From the NCBI GenBank assembly GCA_040219025.1, contig JAVJTE010000031.1, positions 60,156-124,155 of the forward strand: a stretch of 64,000 bases of DNA. The letters are read 5' to 3'. Of this stretch, positions 50,825 to 59,011 are shown one piece after another (the stretch's first letter is position 1; the number at the start of each line of letters is the position of its first letter). Both the position numbers and the translations under genes were made by a program. The notes below the pieces were generated by a model. The model was not told the DNA's origin. It saw nothing but the letters and a program-made list of their open reading frames with translations, and did no database searches. This DNA comes from HT1-32 sp040219025 (GTDB lineage Bacteria > Pseudomonadota > Alphaproteobacteria > Rhodospirillales > HT1-32).

Positions 50825-51977
50825 CCACATCTCCCTCAGCCAAACCGAACTGGTCCAATATTTCTCTGATTGCCATACGGTCGACGTTGAGAAGTTCGGC
50901 TAATTGTCCTTCACTTAGTAAGTCCTGTTGCCATGCCTGTTCGGCTAGTGCGTGAAGCCTCAAATTCGTCGGGTGCGCTGCGACATTTCCTTTTTGCTCG
51001 CCGCCGTAACGGTCGCCAAGAACTTGCTTCACCTGTTCCAGCGTAATCCCGCCGTTATGTACAAACCAATCCCAGGTTCCAAGTCTGGTAAGGCGAAGCT
51101 CTTCAAGGCGTCTGACCATTGCCTCCCGCGATACGCCAAAAAAATACGCGAGAATAATGATATGGCGCCTAGTGAGTTTTTTTGCACCAGCAGTGACTTC
51201 TCTGAATTTTTGAATAACGGCTCGCGCCGGCGTTAAGAATGCTCGTCCAAATGAATTGGCATATTTTTCCTCTCGGGAGTTTTCCGGTTCATTTATGTGC
51301 AAGATATCCGGCTGCCGTCGAGTACCAATGAAATGGCCTAGTTCATGCGCTAACGTTTGCGTTCGTCTTTCAATCGGATGGTTGGCATTCGCTAAGACGC
51401 ACGCGCCGACACTATCCTCATAGGCAAACAGGCCCGCAACTTTCGCATCCAGCGGTATAACATACAGCCGAATTCCCAATTGAAGCTCCATCAAAGTTAC
51501 TAAGTCCACGACTGGCGAAAATCCTAGACCAAGCCATGATCTAAGTTCATTCGCATCGTCTTCTGCTTGCGCTCTAGCATTCCCGGGTAAGATCGGTCGT
51601 TCCTGCGGATAATTATTGGTTCGCGTTATCCCGAGAAGACTTTCGAGTTCCACCTCCGCCTTGACCATACGAATCATCGCCTCTGCGGCTACAGTAACAG
51701 CAGTGTCGTCAGTCGATGACATTTTGCGAAACTGGGGAATAAGATTGACCTGAACAGCTTCGCGTCGGAGTAAGCCGTTTAAGCTCGTTCCAAATAAACG
51801 AGCTAAGTCTTGCAATTCCTCCAATCGAGCTCGCCGTTGGCCTTTCTCAATAGCGACAAGAGTGGTTCTGGCGATGCCAATTTCATTGGCAGCGTCCGCT
51901 TGAGTCCATCCGCCATTTTCTCTGGCTGCTCGGAGCCTCTCGCCTAAGCCGACTGGGTCGCCGAGATCGAACGTCAT
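50799..51977 (-). CDS. XRE-family HTH protein with ImmA/IrrE zinc metallopeptidase domain
   Basis: The 392-residue protein has an N-terminal helix-turn-helix (about residues 11-65: LRAARENGGWTQADAANEIG, then IARTTLVAIEKGQRRAR). The ImmA/IrrE peptidase follows, with HELGH in QTLAHELGHFIGTRR. The third zinc ligand is probably a Glu in REEKYANSFGRAFLTPARAV. Its C-terminal ~110 residues contain another HTH-like helical region (GQLAELLNVDRMAIREILDQ). The start overlaps the QueC-like stop by 4 bases (ATGA) and has AGGAG upstream. ImmA/IrrE proteins cleave repressors in phage and stress circuits, so a sensor or antitoxin-like role is reasonable. Confidence 0.85.
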   Translation of the reverse strand: MTFDLGDPVGLGERLRAARENGGWTQADAANEIGIARTTLVAIEKGQRRARLEELQDLARLFGTSLNGLLRREAVQVNLIPQFRKMSSTDDTAVTVAAEAMIRMVKAEVELESLLGITRTNNYPQERPILPGNARAQAEDDANELRSWLGLGFSPVVDLVTLMELQLGIRLYVIPLDAKVAGLFAYEDSVGACVLANANHPIERRTQTLAHELGHFIGTRRQPDILHINEPENSREEKYANSFGRAFLTPARAVIQKFREVTAGAKKLTRRHIIILAYFFGVSREAMVRRLEELRLTRLGTWDWFVHNGGITLEQVKQVLGDRYGGEQKGNVAAHPTNLRLHALAEQAWQQDLLSEGQLAELLNVDRMAIREILDQFGLAEGDVDEFPNLLT

Positions 51978-53371
51978 GATTGATCTCCTTCAAGCCACTT
52001 TACGATAAAGGAGTCATTCCCAAGTGAGGTTAGAAAGTTTTCCCATTCATTCGCGTGTGCTTGGAGCATCCGATTTGATTTTGAGGTGATGTCATCCAAA
52101 TGGATATTGAGCGCTTTTGACAATTGATTGTTTTTTCGAGTCAGGGCCGATCTATTGAGAGGCGAGTTGGTAAATTTTGCCAGATGTTCTAGGTGCAAGA
52201 CTCCCGCGATTGCGTATTGAAAATGTGCCCCGCGAGGATGATGGAGTTTGAAGTTCTCCGCGGCACCTTCTTCAAATGACCTCGCGGATAAATCTTCCCA
52301 CACATAGGTTGATCTATCTTCTTCTTGTCCAGCAGCATGTACGCTTAGACGACGAAGCAGGCATGCCGCACAGACGCCACATTGTCTTTTTGCTCCGTCA
52401 ACTGATGAGAATTGGTTGGACCGCCAGCAGGACCAAGTATCTCTCCAAGGTGCTTTTTCGCCGCAGGTATCGAGGTACGATTTAAGCGTCTCGCCCTTCG
52501 TGTGCCAAAGTCGAGGGAACTGATATTTCACGGTATGATCGAACAGAGCCTTGATGAGCGCTTCCATTCTTATCGTGAAAAGGGGGTGGTTTCGATAATC
52601 GTCATATCCTTGGCCCACAGTTACCAAGGTGGGACCGATAGCGCCTTGTCCGCTTTCCGAAACCACAATCTCACTGGCATCTGCCATGAATGCGCCGACA
52701 GCGCTAAGGAGAGCAAATCTAAACCCTCTTGATCGCCCACTGGATTCCCGACTGCCGTATGGCTTATAGCTGACTTTGTAGGGAACAAGTGCAAATGGCT
52801 CGTGTTTGCTGTTTTGTTTGCCGCCAAGACGCTTTGAACCCAAGCGAACTCGCATCAGCCTGGAAGAATTGCTATTTTCAATCAGGCCAGATACCACGCG
52901 AGAATCTAGGCCGTCACTGAATGGCATCAACGTGACAGCACCGCCTGGCAGATTCAGACTGGACTGACGTGGCTGGTCAGCAGGCTGTTTTCTGTTAATG
53001 AACTCTATTGACCAATGATCTCCGGTCAGAAGCGTCAGAGCATCGTGCAAGGCTCTTGAAACTGAGGGAGAGTTCCAGAGGTCTGGATCATGAACCGGAA
53101 TTGTGACCTCGAACACTCTACCCCAAGCGACTTTAGGGCGTGGCTTTACGTGGTCGCAAAATTGCACTGCTGCAGCGAGGACAAACGCGTCATAGATGCG
53201 CTCATCCCAATTCGCAAAACAATAGGAACGAAGGCCTTCAATGCTGAAACGGACATTCTGATCAATTTTGCAGACTTTGACGCCTTCCTTTTTGGAACCA
53301 TGCCCTTGTTCGACGACACACACTCGCTCCACTGATATTCTTGGTAAATATTCATCCTCTTGTGGCGTCAT
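51974..53371 (-). CDS. QueC-like PP-loop protein (7-cyano-7-deazaguanine synthase family, defence-type)
   Basis: A 465-residue protein. After a ~140-residue N-terminal domain unlike QueC, a PP-loop follows: GGAVTLMPFSDGLDSRVVSG (SDGLDS at 152-157, the ATP-pyrophosphatase loop SGGxDS in altered form). Near residue 300-340 come SYLDTC, DTWSCWRSN and RQCGVCAACLLRRLS, giving the C-x15-C-x2-C-x2-C set expected for the QueC zinc site (C315, C331, C334, C337). QueC makes preQ0 from CDG, but this protein is twice the usual ~225 residues and sits in an operon with no other queuosine genes. QueC-like proteins of this larger kind occur in the Qat and type IV CBASS systems. A role in an antiviral system is therefore inferred, not shown. 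Confidence 0.82.
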   Translation of the reverse strand: MTPQEDEYLPRISVERVCVVEQGHGSKKEGVKVCKIDQNVRFSIEGLRSYCFANWDERIYDAFVLAAAVQFCDHVKPRPKVAWGRVFEVTIPVHDPDLWNSPSVSRALHDALTLLTGDHWSIEFINRKQPADQPRQSSLNLPGGAVTLMPFSDGLDSRVVSGLIENSNSSRLMRVRLGSKRLGGKQNSKHEPFALVPYKVSYKPYGSRESSGRSRGFRFALLSAVGAFMADASEIVVSESGQGAIGPTLVTVGQGYDDYRNHPLFTIRMEALIKALFDHTVKYQFPRLWHTKGETLKSYLDTCGEKAPWRDTWSCWRSNQFSSVDGAKRQCGVCAACLLRRLSVHAAGQEEDRSTYVWEDLSARSFEEGAAENFKLHHPRGAHFQYAIAGVLHLEHLAKFTNSPLNRSALTRKNNQLSKALNIHLDDITSKSNRMLQAHANEWENFLTSLGNDSFIVKWLEGDQS

Positions 53372-53937
53372 AGGCCTACCCCATCATCTAAATCGGTTCT
53401 TTTTCTCGGCGACTTGCCTTTGTCGCTTTTTGATGGGCGAACAACGCTTTCAGCGAGTTCTCGGAAATTTGCATTCGCAGCCGAGGCCTCGTATCTACCT
53501 CGAAGGCGGATAGCTCGACGGTCGGTGGATTCTCTTCGGTAATGCTCCTCCATTTCTCGACTATGTCTTGCAGACCATTCTCGCAGAGTGTTCTCGACAC
53601 CCCCTTGAACGGCGGCGGCCCCATCATTGCCGGATGAGAAAGAGTCGATAACGCAGTCGAGTAAAAGCATCCCCATCGGAAAGCCACCGATCTTCGGCCG
53701 AAGCTCTTCCAGCTTCTCTACAACGACATCGCGAAAAATCACAGATTGTTCATCACAGACAATATCTTGGATGCGCTTCACTGTCGTTTCACAATTTTCT
53801 CTCTTCCAATCCTTCTTATGAGCATCCTCAAAACATTCGGCAATCTCATCGTCTGATGAATTGGAATTGTCCGTCACTTTCGCGAGCCGCTTCCACGCGC
53901 GGCGCATATTTAGACTTTTATGAGGTCCATCGCTCAT
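53368..53937 (-). CDS. Hypothetical protein, first gene of the QueC-like operon
   Basis: A 189-residue soluble protein of unknown family. It is highly charged (many Glu, Lys and Arg), mostly helical, with only a short hydrophobic core (GGFPMGMLLLDCVIDSFSSG). The tail is basic (SKSDKGKSPRKRTD). Its N-terminus reads MSDGPHKSLNMRRAWK; after Met removal it would begin Ser-Asp-Gly. AGGAG is 7 bases before the ATG, and its stop overlaps the QueC-like start (ATGA). Its first place in the operon and fixed coupling suggest it is the partner or substrate of the QueC-like enzyme. Confidence 0.7.
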   Translation of the reverse strand: MSDGPHKSLNMRRAWKRLAKVTDNSNSSDDEIAECFEDAHKKDWKRENCETTVKRIQDIVCDEQSVIFRDVVVEKLEELRPKIGGFPMGMLLLDCVIDSFSSGNDGAAAVQGGVENTLREWSARHSREMEEHYRRESTDRRAIRLRGRYEASAANANFRELAESVVRPSKSDKGKSPRKRTDLDDGVGL

Positions 53938-53949
53938 TACGAATCTCCT

Positions 53950-53987
53950 ATGTCAAAAATAATATAAAATTATCTGACAATGTCAAA
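53950..53987 (-). promoter_or_regulatory. Promoter and operator-like repeats of the insert operon
   Basis: On the minus strand, TTGACA (53986-53981) and TATTAT (53964-53959) with a 16-base spacer form a strong sigma-70-type promoter. TTTGACAT occurs twice, at 53987-53980 and 53957-53950, 30 bases (about three turns) apart. The -35 copy lies within a dyad TGACA-T-TGTCA (53985-53975). Such repeats would suit an XRE-type repressor, and the operon encodes one. The leader before the first gene is short. Confidence 0.65.
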
Positions 53988-54033
53988 TTCGTCTGGAATC
54001 AGAACCTTTGTGTTTTAGCAGGTGACCAAACAG

Positions 54034-54774
54034 CTAAACCAGATGCTGCCCACCTGTGACGAATATCTCCGTCCCTGTGACATAGCCGAAATCCTCTCCG
54101 CACAACCGGAAGATCGTTGCCGCCACATCTTCCGGGCGGCCCATCCGTTCCATCGGAATGCGCGGGATCAGTTCCTCATATTCCGGCTGGATCATCGATG
54201 TCGCAATTTCCCCCGGTGCGACCGCATTGACCCGGACATCAAGCTGGGCAAATTCCACCGCCAGCTCACGGGTCAGGGCAGACAACCCGGCCTTGGAGGT
54301 GGAATAGGCAGAACCGGCAAAGGGATGCACATAATGTCCGGCAATCGAGGTGATATTGACGATAGCCCCTTTGCCCCGTGACAACGCCCCCGCAAATCCC
54401 CGGCAGAGCTTCAGGGGGGCAAAGAAATTCAGCTCGAAGACCTCTCGCCAGGCATCCAGATCGCCATTCAGACAGCCCAGTCGCTCGCGATAATCAGACT
54501 TCAGCGAGAGAGCGGCATTATTGACCAGCGCATGCAGCGCCCCGTCTCCGATGATCTCGTTTGCCTGCGCGATGAACTCCCGGGTGCTCTCGCGTTGCGA
54601 CAGATCGGCAACGATATGGTCGGTCCAGTTCGGGTCGGCTTTACAATGCGGCGGAATATCCTGCCGGGCACAGGTAATAACCCGCCAGCCCTCGTCACTG
54701 AACCGTTTGACGGTGGCATGGCCGATACCCTGACTGGCCCCGGAAAGGATCAACGTCTTGCGATCATCATTCAT
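54034..54774 (-). CDS. Short-chain dehydrogenase/reductase (SDR)
   Basis: The 246-residue oxidoreductase starts TLILSGASQGIGHATVKRFS, the TGxxxGIG-type cofactor motif, then DLSQRESTREFIAQANE, NNAALSL, the catalytic Ser in VNITSIAGHY and the Y-x3-K in SAYSTSKAGLSALTRE. The ending YVTGTEIFVTGGQHLV is typical of classical SDRs. I chose the ATG at 54774; a longer frame adds residues that do not fit the family. GC content is back to the chromosomal level, so it lies outside the insert. Substrate unknown. Confidence 0.88.
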   Translation of the reverse strand: MNDDRKTLILSGASQGIGHATVKRFSDEGWRVITCARQDIPPHCKADPNWTDHIVADLSQRESTREFIAQANEIIGDGALHALVNNAALSLKSDYRERLGCLNGDLDAWREVFELNFFAPLKLCRGFAGALSRGKGAIVNITSIAGHYVHPFAGSAYSTSKAGLSALTRELAVEFAQLDVRVNAVAPGEIATSMIQPEYEELIPRIPMERMGRPEDVAATIFRLCGEDFGYVTGTEIFVTGGQHLV

Positions 54775-54825
54775 GGCGCGGATTATGCTGATCGACCGGC
54801 GAATAACCAACGGGAAAAAAACGCA

Positions 54826-55404
54826 GTGTGCGCGCGTTACGAAAACAAGACGAAACCGGAAAGCCTGATCGAACTGTTTGACCTTGCAACCGTGCCGCCG
54901 ACAAATTTTCCGGATGGCGATATCCGTCCGACAGACAGGGCCATGCTGATCACAGGCAGTGGTGCCGCGGTCCAGCCATGGGGAATTCCGTCACCCCGGG
55001 ATGCAAAACCGCTGATCAATGCCCGCAGTGAAACCCTGTCCGAAAAACAGACCTTCCGGCCCCTGCTGCAACAGCGTTGTCTGGTCCCTGCAACCGCCTA
55101 TTACGAATGGCGCAAGCTCGGCAGCCAGAGACTGAAAAACCGGATTGAGCGTTGTGACGAGGCGGTGATGATCTTCGCCGGCCTGACCGATGGCCGGTAT
55201 TTCACCATCATCACCTGCACGCCCGGACCGGATGTCGGGGCGATCCACGACCGGATGCCGGTCATTCTGTCCCGCGATGCGGCAAATGACTGGATCGACA
55301 ACCGCAGGTCATTCGATGAGTGCCGCGGTCTGCTGCGCCCGACCCCCGAACAGACCCTGCGGGCGACAGAGGATGCACCCCGGCAGACCGACCTGTTCGG
55401 CTGA
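54826..55404 (+). CDS. SOS response-associated peptidase (SRAP/YedK, HMCES-type)
   Basis: The 192-residue protein begins at GTG directly followed by TGC, so that after Met removal the N-terminal residue is the catalytic Cys2 (CARYENKTKPESLIEL). Further family residues are in INARSETLSEKQTFRPLLQQ, CLVPATAYYEWRKL with the active Glu, and the His in AIHDRMPVIL. SRAP proteins form a thiazolidine cross-link with abasic sites in single-stranded DNA and shield them. The Cys2 rule decides the start. It is divergent from the SDR. Confidence 0.92.
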   Translation: MCARYENKTKPESLIELFDLATVPPTNFPDGDIRPTDRAMLITGSGAAVQPWGIPSPRDAKPLINARSETLSEKQTFRPLLQQRCLVPATAYYEWRKLGSQRLKNRIERCDEAVMIFAGLTDGRYFTIITCTPGPDVGAIHDRMPVILSRDAANDWIDNRRSFDECRGLLRPTPEQTLRATEDAPRQTDLFG

Positions 55405-55439
55405 GACACCTGCTGCCGGGCAGAGCCGGCTGTCACAGA

Positions 55440-56351
55440 TCAGGAAGATGACGGTTTCAGATCAGGATGGGTCTCGTCAAATCCGGCCGGGTCTTCGTGG
55501 ATGATGACCTCGGCATTCGGAAAGGCCTTTATCAGCCGCGCCTCGACCTCTTCAGACACACCATGCGCATAGAGCAGCGGCATATGCGGATCCAGATCCA
55601 GATGCATCTGGATAAAGATATCCTGACCGGATGCCCGGGTCCGCAGGTCGTGAACCCCCTCGACATCCTCATTTTCCAGCACCAGCGAGATGATTCGCTG
55701 CCGGTCTTCATCCGGCAGCTCCCGGTCCATCAGCATATTCAGCGAAGATTGCGAGATTTCCCATGCGCCATGCAGAATATAAACAGAGATCAGCAGGGCG
55801 ATTATCGGGTCCGCAAGCGGCTGCGACCAGAAGGTGCTGATGGCAATCGCGACAATCACCCCGACATTCACCAGCACATCAGCCCGGTAATGCAGTGAGT
55901 CAGCACTGATCGCGACAGATTTGGTGCGGCGTACCACATACATCTGGAACGCAACCAGCGCCACGGTCACGATGATGGAAAAGCCCATCACCGATATCCC
56001 GACAGTTCCCCGCAAAACCGGGGTCGGCTCAATGAGTCGGCTGATGCCTTCAATGATCAGAAATGCAGCCGACCCGGCAATGAACGCCGCCTGGGCAAGC
56101 CCGGCCAGCGCCTCAGCCTTGCCATGACCGAACCTGTGCTCCCGGTCCGCGGGTTGCAGGGCATGGCGGACCGCAATCAGGTTCACCAGCGACGCCCCCG
56201 CATCAAGAATTGAGTCCAGCAGGGTCGACAACAGACTGACTGAACCGGTCATCCGCCAGGCAACAAACTTCGCACCGATAAGGACCACCGCGACGGCAAC
56301 CGACGCATAGGTCGCTGCCCGGATCAGGCGATGGTCAGGATTATTTGTCAC
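55440..56351 (-). CDS. Cation diffusion facilitator (FieF-like) transporter
   Basis: The 303-residue inner-membrane protein has six predicted helices. The metal-binding residues are in LLSTLLDSILDAGASLVNLI (helix 2, D-x3-D) and SADSLHYRADVLVNVGVIVA (helix 5, H-x3-D). HRFGHGKAEALAGL between helices 2 and 3 is typical for the family. A cytoplasmic C-terminal domain (VHDLRTRASGQDIFIQMHLD) closes it. It exports Fe2+, Zn2+ or similar metals in exchange for protons. Its stop lies close to the SRAP stop, and its start overlaps the pdxH stop by 4 bases. Confidence 0.93.
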   Translation of the reverse strand: MTNNPDHRLIRAATYASVAVAVVLIGAKFVAWRMTGSVSLLSTLLDSILDAGASLVNLIAVRHALQPADREHRFGHGKAEALAGLAQAAFIAGSAAFLIIEGISRLIEPTPVLRGTVGISVMGFSIIVTVALVAFQMYVVRRTKSVAISADSLHYRADVLVNVGVIVAIAISTFWSQPLADPIIALLISVYILHGAWEISQSSLNMLMDRELPDEDRQRIISLVLENEDVEGVHDLRTRASGQDIFIQMHLDLDPHMPLLYAHGVSEEVEARLIKAFPNAEVIIHEDPAGFDETHPDLKPSSS

Positions 56352-56938
56352 GGATAGAGGCGCTCTGTCGTCCAGCCGCCGCTGTCCGGTGTGAAAATCA
56401 CCCGTTCATGCAGCCGGAATTTGCGATCCTGCCAGAATTCGAACCGTTGCGGCACCAGACGAAAACCGGACCAGAAGTCCGGGCGCGGAATTTCCCCGAC
56501 ACCAAATTTCGCCGTATATTCCGCCACCCGCTTCTCCAGTGCCATCTTGCTTTCCAGCGGACGGGACTGGCGCGATGCCCAGGCACCAATCCGGCTGCCA
56601 CGGGCGCGAGAGGCGTAATATTCATCCGCCTCGGCATCCGTCACCGCCTCGACCGGTCCTTCAATGCGGATCTGGCGGCGCAGCGACTTCCAGTGAAACA
56701 ACAGCGCTGCCTGCGGGTTTTCTGCCAGCTCGCCACCCTTCCGGCTTTCCAGATTGGTGTAGAACACAAAACCCCGGGTATCCTGCCCCTTCAGCAGTAC
56801 CATCCGGACAGACGGAAATCCGTCTTTCGTGGCGGTTGCCAGCGCCATGGCATTCGGGTCGTTGGGCTCACTCGCCTCCGCTTCCGTCAGCCAGCCGGCA
56901 AAACGGTCAAACGGTTCAGCGATATCGAATTTTTCCAT
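56348..56938 (-). CDS. pdxH: Pyridoxamine 5'-phosphate oxidase
   Basis: The 196-residue FMN enzyme makes pyridoxal 5'-phosphate. It has PNAMALATATKDGFPSVRMV, LLKGQDTRGFVFYTNLESRK and QAALLFHWKSLRRQIRIEG, then SRIGAWASRQSRPLESK for FMN and substrate binding, and the C-terminal VPQRFEFWQDRKFRLHERV ending RLYP. Length and motifs are normal. It is the first gene of a two-gene minus-strand unit with the CDF transporter. Confidence 0.97.
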   Translation of the reverse strand: MEKFDIAEPFDRFAGWLTEAEASEPNDPNAMALATATKDGFPSVRMVLLKGQDTRGFVFYTNLESRKGGELAENPQAALLFHWKSLRRQIRIEGPVEAVTDAEADEYYASRARGSRIGAWASRQSRPLESKMALEKRVAEYTAKFGVGEIPRPDFWSGFRLVPQRFEFWQDRKFRLHERVIFTPDSGGWTTERLYP

Positions 56939-57079
56939 GGGTCGTGATCCTGCTCACAGAGTCGGGGGACAGCCTTGACATATAGTCACCACAAATGAGT
57001 GCAACCGTTATCGCATTCGTGCTGGAACAAATCACCCCCTGACGACGTTACCCGATCAGATAACAACAAGGATTATACC

Positions 57080-57562
57080 ATGATCTCCAGGTCCATCATC
57101 GCAACAGCGCTGGCTGGCGGATTATTGCTCGCTGGCTGTACCCAGAACACCGGAAACAAGGAAGTTGGCGGAACCCTGCTGGGCGCCGGTCTTGGCGGCC
57201 TTGCAGGCGCACAGTTCGGCGGCGGCACCGGGAAACTGGCAGCGACAGCCGTTGGCGTCCTCGCCGGGGCATGGCTGGGTAACGAAGTCGGCAAGTCCCT
57301 CGACCGGGCCGACAGGCTGGCCATGCACAACACCACCCAGAACACCCTGGAATCAAAGCCGTCAGGAACCACATCAAGCTGGAGCAATCCCGACTCAGGC
57401 CACAGCGGCACGGTGACGCCACAGCCTTACTACACGAATTCAAACAACCAGTACTGCCGCCCCTACACGCAAACCGTCACGATCGATGGCCGGACGGAGA
57501 AGCTGCACGGCACTGCCTGCCGCAATGCACGCGGTGAATGGGAGCCCGCAGCCTCGGGCTGA
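57080..57562 (+). CDS. Glycine-zipper lipoprotein (17 kDa surface antigen type)
   Basis: The 160-residue protein has a lipobox ending LLAGC (Cys at about residue 20) and a Gly-zipper region GGTLLGAGLGGLAGAQFGGG followed by LAATAVGVLAGAWLGNEVGK, as in the rickettsial 17-kDa antigen family. The C-terminal part (YCRPYTQTVTIDGRTEKLHG) with Cys residues is also family-like. I chose the ATG at 57080 with AAGGA upstream. It is probably an outer-membrane lipoprotein. Its role is not defined. Confidence 0.9.
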   Translation: MISRSIIATALAGGLLLAGCTQNTGNKEVGGTLLGAGLGGLAGAQFGGGTGKLAATAVGVLAGAWLGNEVGKSLDRADRLAMHNTTQNTLESKPSGTTSSWSNPDSGHSGTVTPQPYYTNSNNQYCRPYTQTVTIDGRTEKLHGTACRNARGEWEPAASG

Positions 57563-57568
57563 TCCCGG

Positions 57569-58873
57569 CTACTCGGCGGCGGTCGCCGGTCTGGCAGGCT
57601 GGTCACGGGCCGACAAGAAATCGGCGATGGGCTGTTTCAGCAACGATTTGTGGCTGTCATCCAGCCCGGCGCACAGCCCGTCAAGCTGGCGGGTCCAGAC
57701 CGAATGATCTTCCTCGACCGTATCGGCAGCATGGATACCGCAGCCAAAGGATTCGTACAGATCGTACAATGTTGCCGCCCGCAGGTCGCGTGACAGCACC
57801 CACTTCTCGTCTGCCGTCTGCTCGATGAATCCGGCTTCGTACAGTTCCTCGATAGCACCATGAAACTGGTCTTCCCCGCGACCGGCTGCCGCAACCAGCT
57901 GGTCCTGGTTCATGGTTCCGGCTGAACGACTGTCTTCCAGCAACGCTGCCAGAACAGCAAGCGCACGGTCCAGCCGCTTGCGCGGGTCTGTGGCCGTGGT
58001 CGGATCATATTTTCGATCCGCCATCCAGTCCGGCAGAGCCGCCGTCAGCAGCGCCCCGAACAGCACCACCGTCCAGGACACATACATCCAGACCAGAAAA
58101 ATCGGCACTGTCGCCATGGCACCGTAAATCGTCGAATAGGTCCCGCCGCCGATAACCACGGAGGTGAAGCCCGATTTCAGCAACTCGAACATTGTTGCGG
58201 CAACCAGCGCCCCGACCGCGGCATGACGCAGCTTCACCGGACGGTTTGGCATAAAGACATACATGATGGCAAAGCCGGCGGCCGACAGAATCACCGGCAC
58301 CAGATCACGGACCAGCGCCGTCAGCCCGGAGGCAACCTCCTGATCCAGTACCTGTGCCAGCGCATAGAAATAGCTGGAGAGCGAGAATGACGCGCCCATC
58401 AGCAGCGGCCCCATGGTCAGCACCGCCCAGAACACCAGCAGACGCCCGACAAAGGGGCGCTTCTTTTCAACCCGGAAGATGGTATTCAGCGCATCTTCGA
58501 TGGTCGCCAGCAGCATGACGGCGGTCGCCGCCAGACCGACGATGCCGATGGCGGTCAATCCCGCCGTATTCCGGATAAAGGTCTGGATATAGTCCGTCAG
58601 CGCCTCGCCCGTATTCGGTGCGAAATTCTCGAAAATCAGGGCCTGAATACCTTCCCGGGCATCATTGAAGACAGGGAAGGCTGAGAGAATCGACAGGCTG
58701 ATGGCCAGCATCGGCACCAGCGCCAGCAACGAGGTATAGCTCAGCGATGCTGCAATCCGCAGGCATTTGTCGCTGGAGAACCGGCTGGCAATGTACTTCA
58801 GCAGGGAGCCGGCAGGCTTGAACAGCATCAGCAACGGCAGCAAACGTGCCAGTAACTCGTCAAAACTGATCAT
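57569..58873 (-). CDS. YihY/BrkB family inner-membrane protein
   Basis: The 434-residue protein has six or so membrane helices in residues 40-290, with the family motif RIAASLSYTSLLALVPMLAI near the start, FWAVLTMGPLLMGASFSLSS, and GGGTYSTIYGAMATVPIFLV in the last part. A C-terminal soluble region of about 120 residues (winged-helix-like, LDRALAVLAALLEDSRSAG) follows, as in YihY proteins of this size. Family function is not firmly known; the old 'ribonuclease BN' name is wrong. It is convergent with the lipoprotein gene and divergent from fabI. Confidence 0.9.
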   Translation of the reverse strand: MISFDELLARLLPLLMLFKPAGSLLKYIASRFSSDKCLRIAASLSYTSLLALVPMLAISLSILSAFPVFNDAREGIQALIFENFAPNTGEALTDYIQTFIRNTAGLTAIGIVGLAATAVMLLATIEDALNTIFRVEKKRPFVGRLLVFWAVLTMGPLLMGASFSLSSYFYALAQVLDQEVASGLTALVRDLVPVILSAAGFAIMYVFMPNRPVKLRHAAVGALVAATMFELLKSGFTSVVIGGGTYSTIYGAMATVPIFLVWMYVSWTVVLFGALLTAALPDWMADRKYDPTTATDPRKRLDRALAVLAALLEDSRSAGTMNQDQLVAAAGRGEDQFHGAIEELYEAGFIEQTADEKWVLSRDLRAATLYDLYESFGCGIHAADTVEEDHSVWTRQLDGLCAGLDDSHKSLLKQPIADFLSARDQPARPATAAE

Positions 58874-59011
58874 TGCTCATCGTCCTCCGGACCCTTCACG
58901 ACGGATCATAACGAAGTTTCGCGCATCCACGAAGGTTTCACACGATTGCGCCAGCGGCAATGTGTTGTAGGATGCGCACCTCAGCAGATAACGCAAGTTC
59001 AGGTGGTTCCA

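Noticed and set aside
50204..53937. Assignment of the insert to the Qat or type IV CBASS system
   Set aside because: Only the QueC-like member is shared; the Qat ATPase and TatD, and the CBASS cyclase and TGT-like gene, are not found.
54010..54033. Attachment site or tRNA at the right edge of the insert
   Set aside because: No tRNA-like sequence and no repeat matching the left edge was seen.
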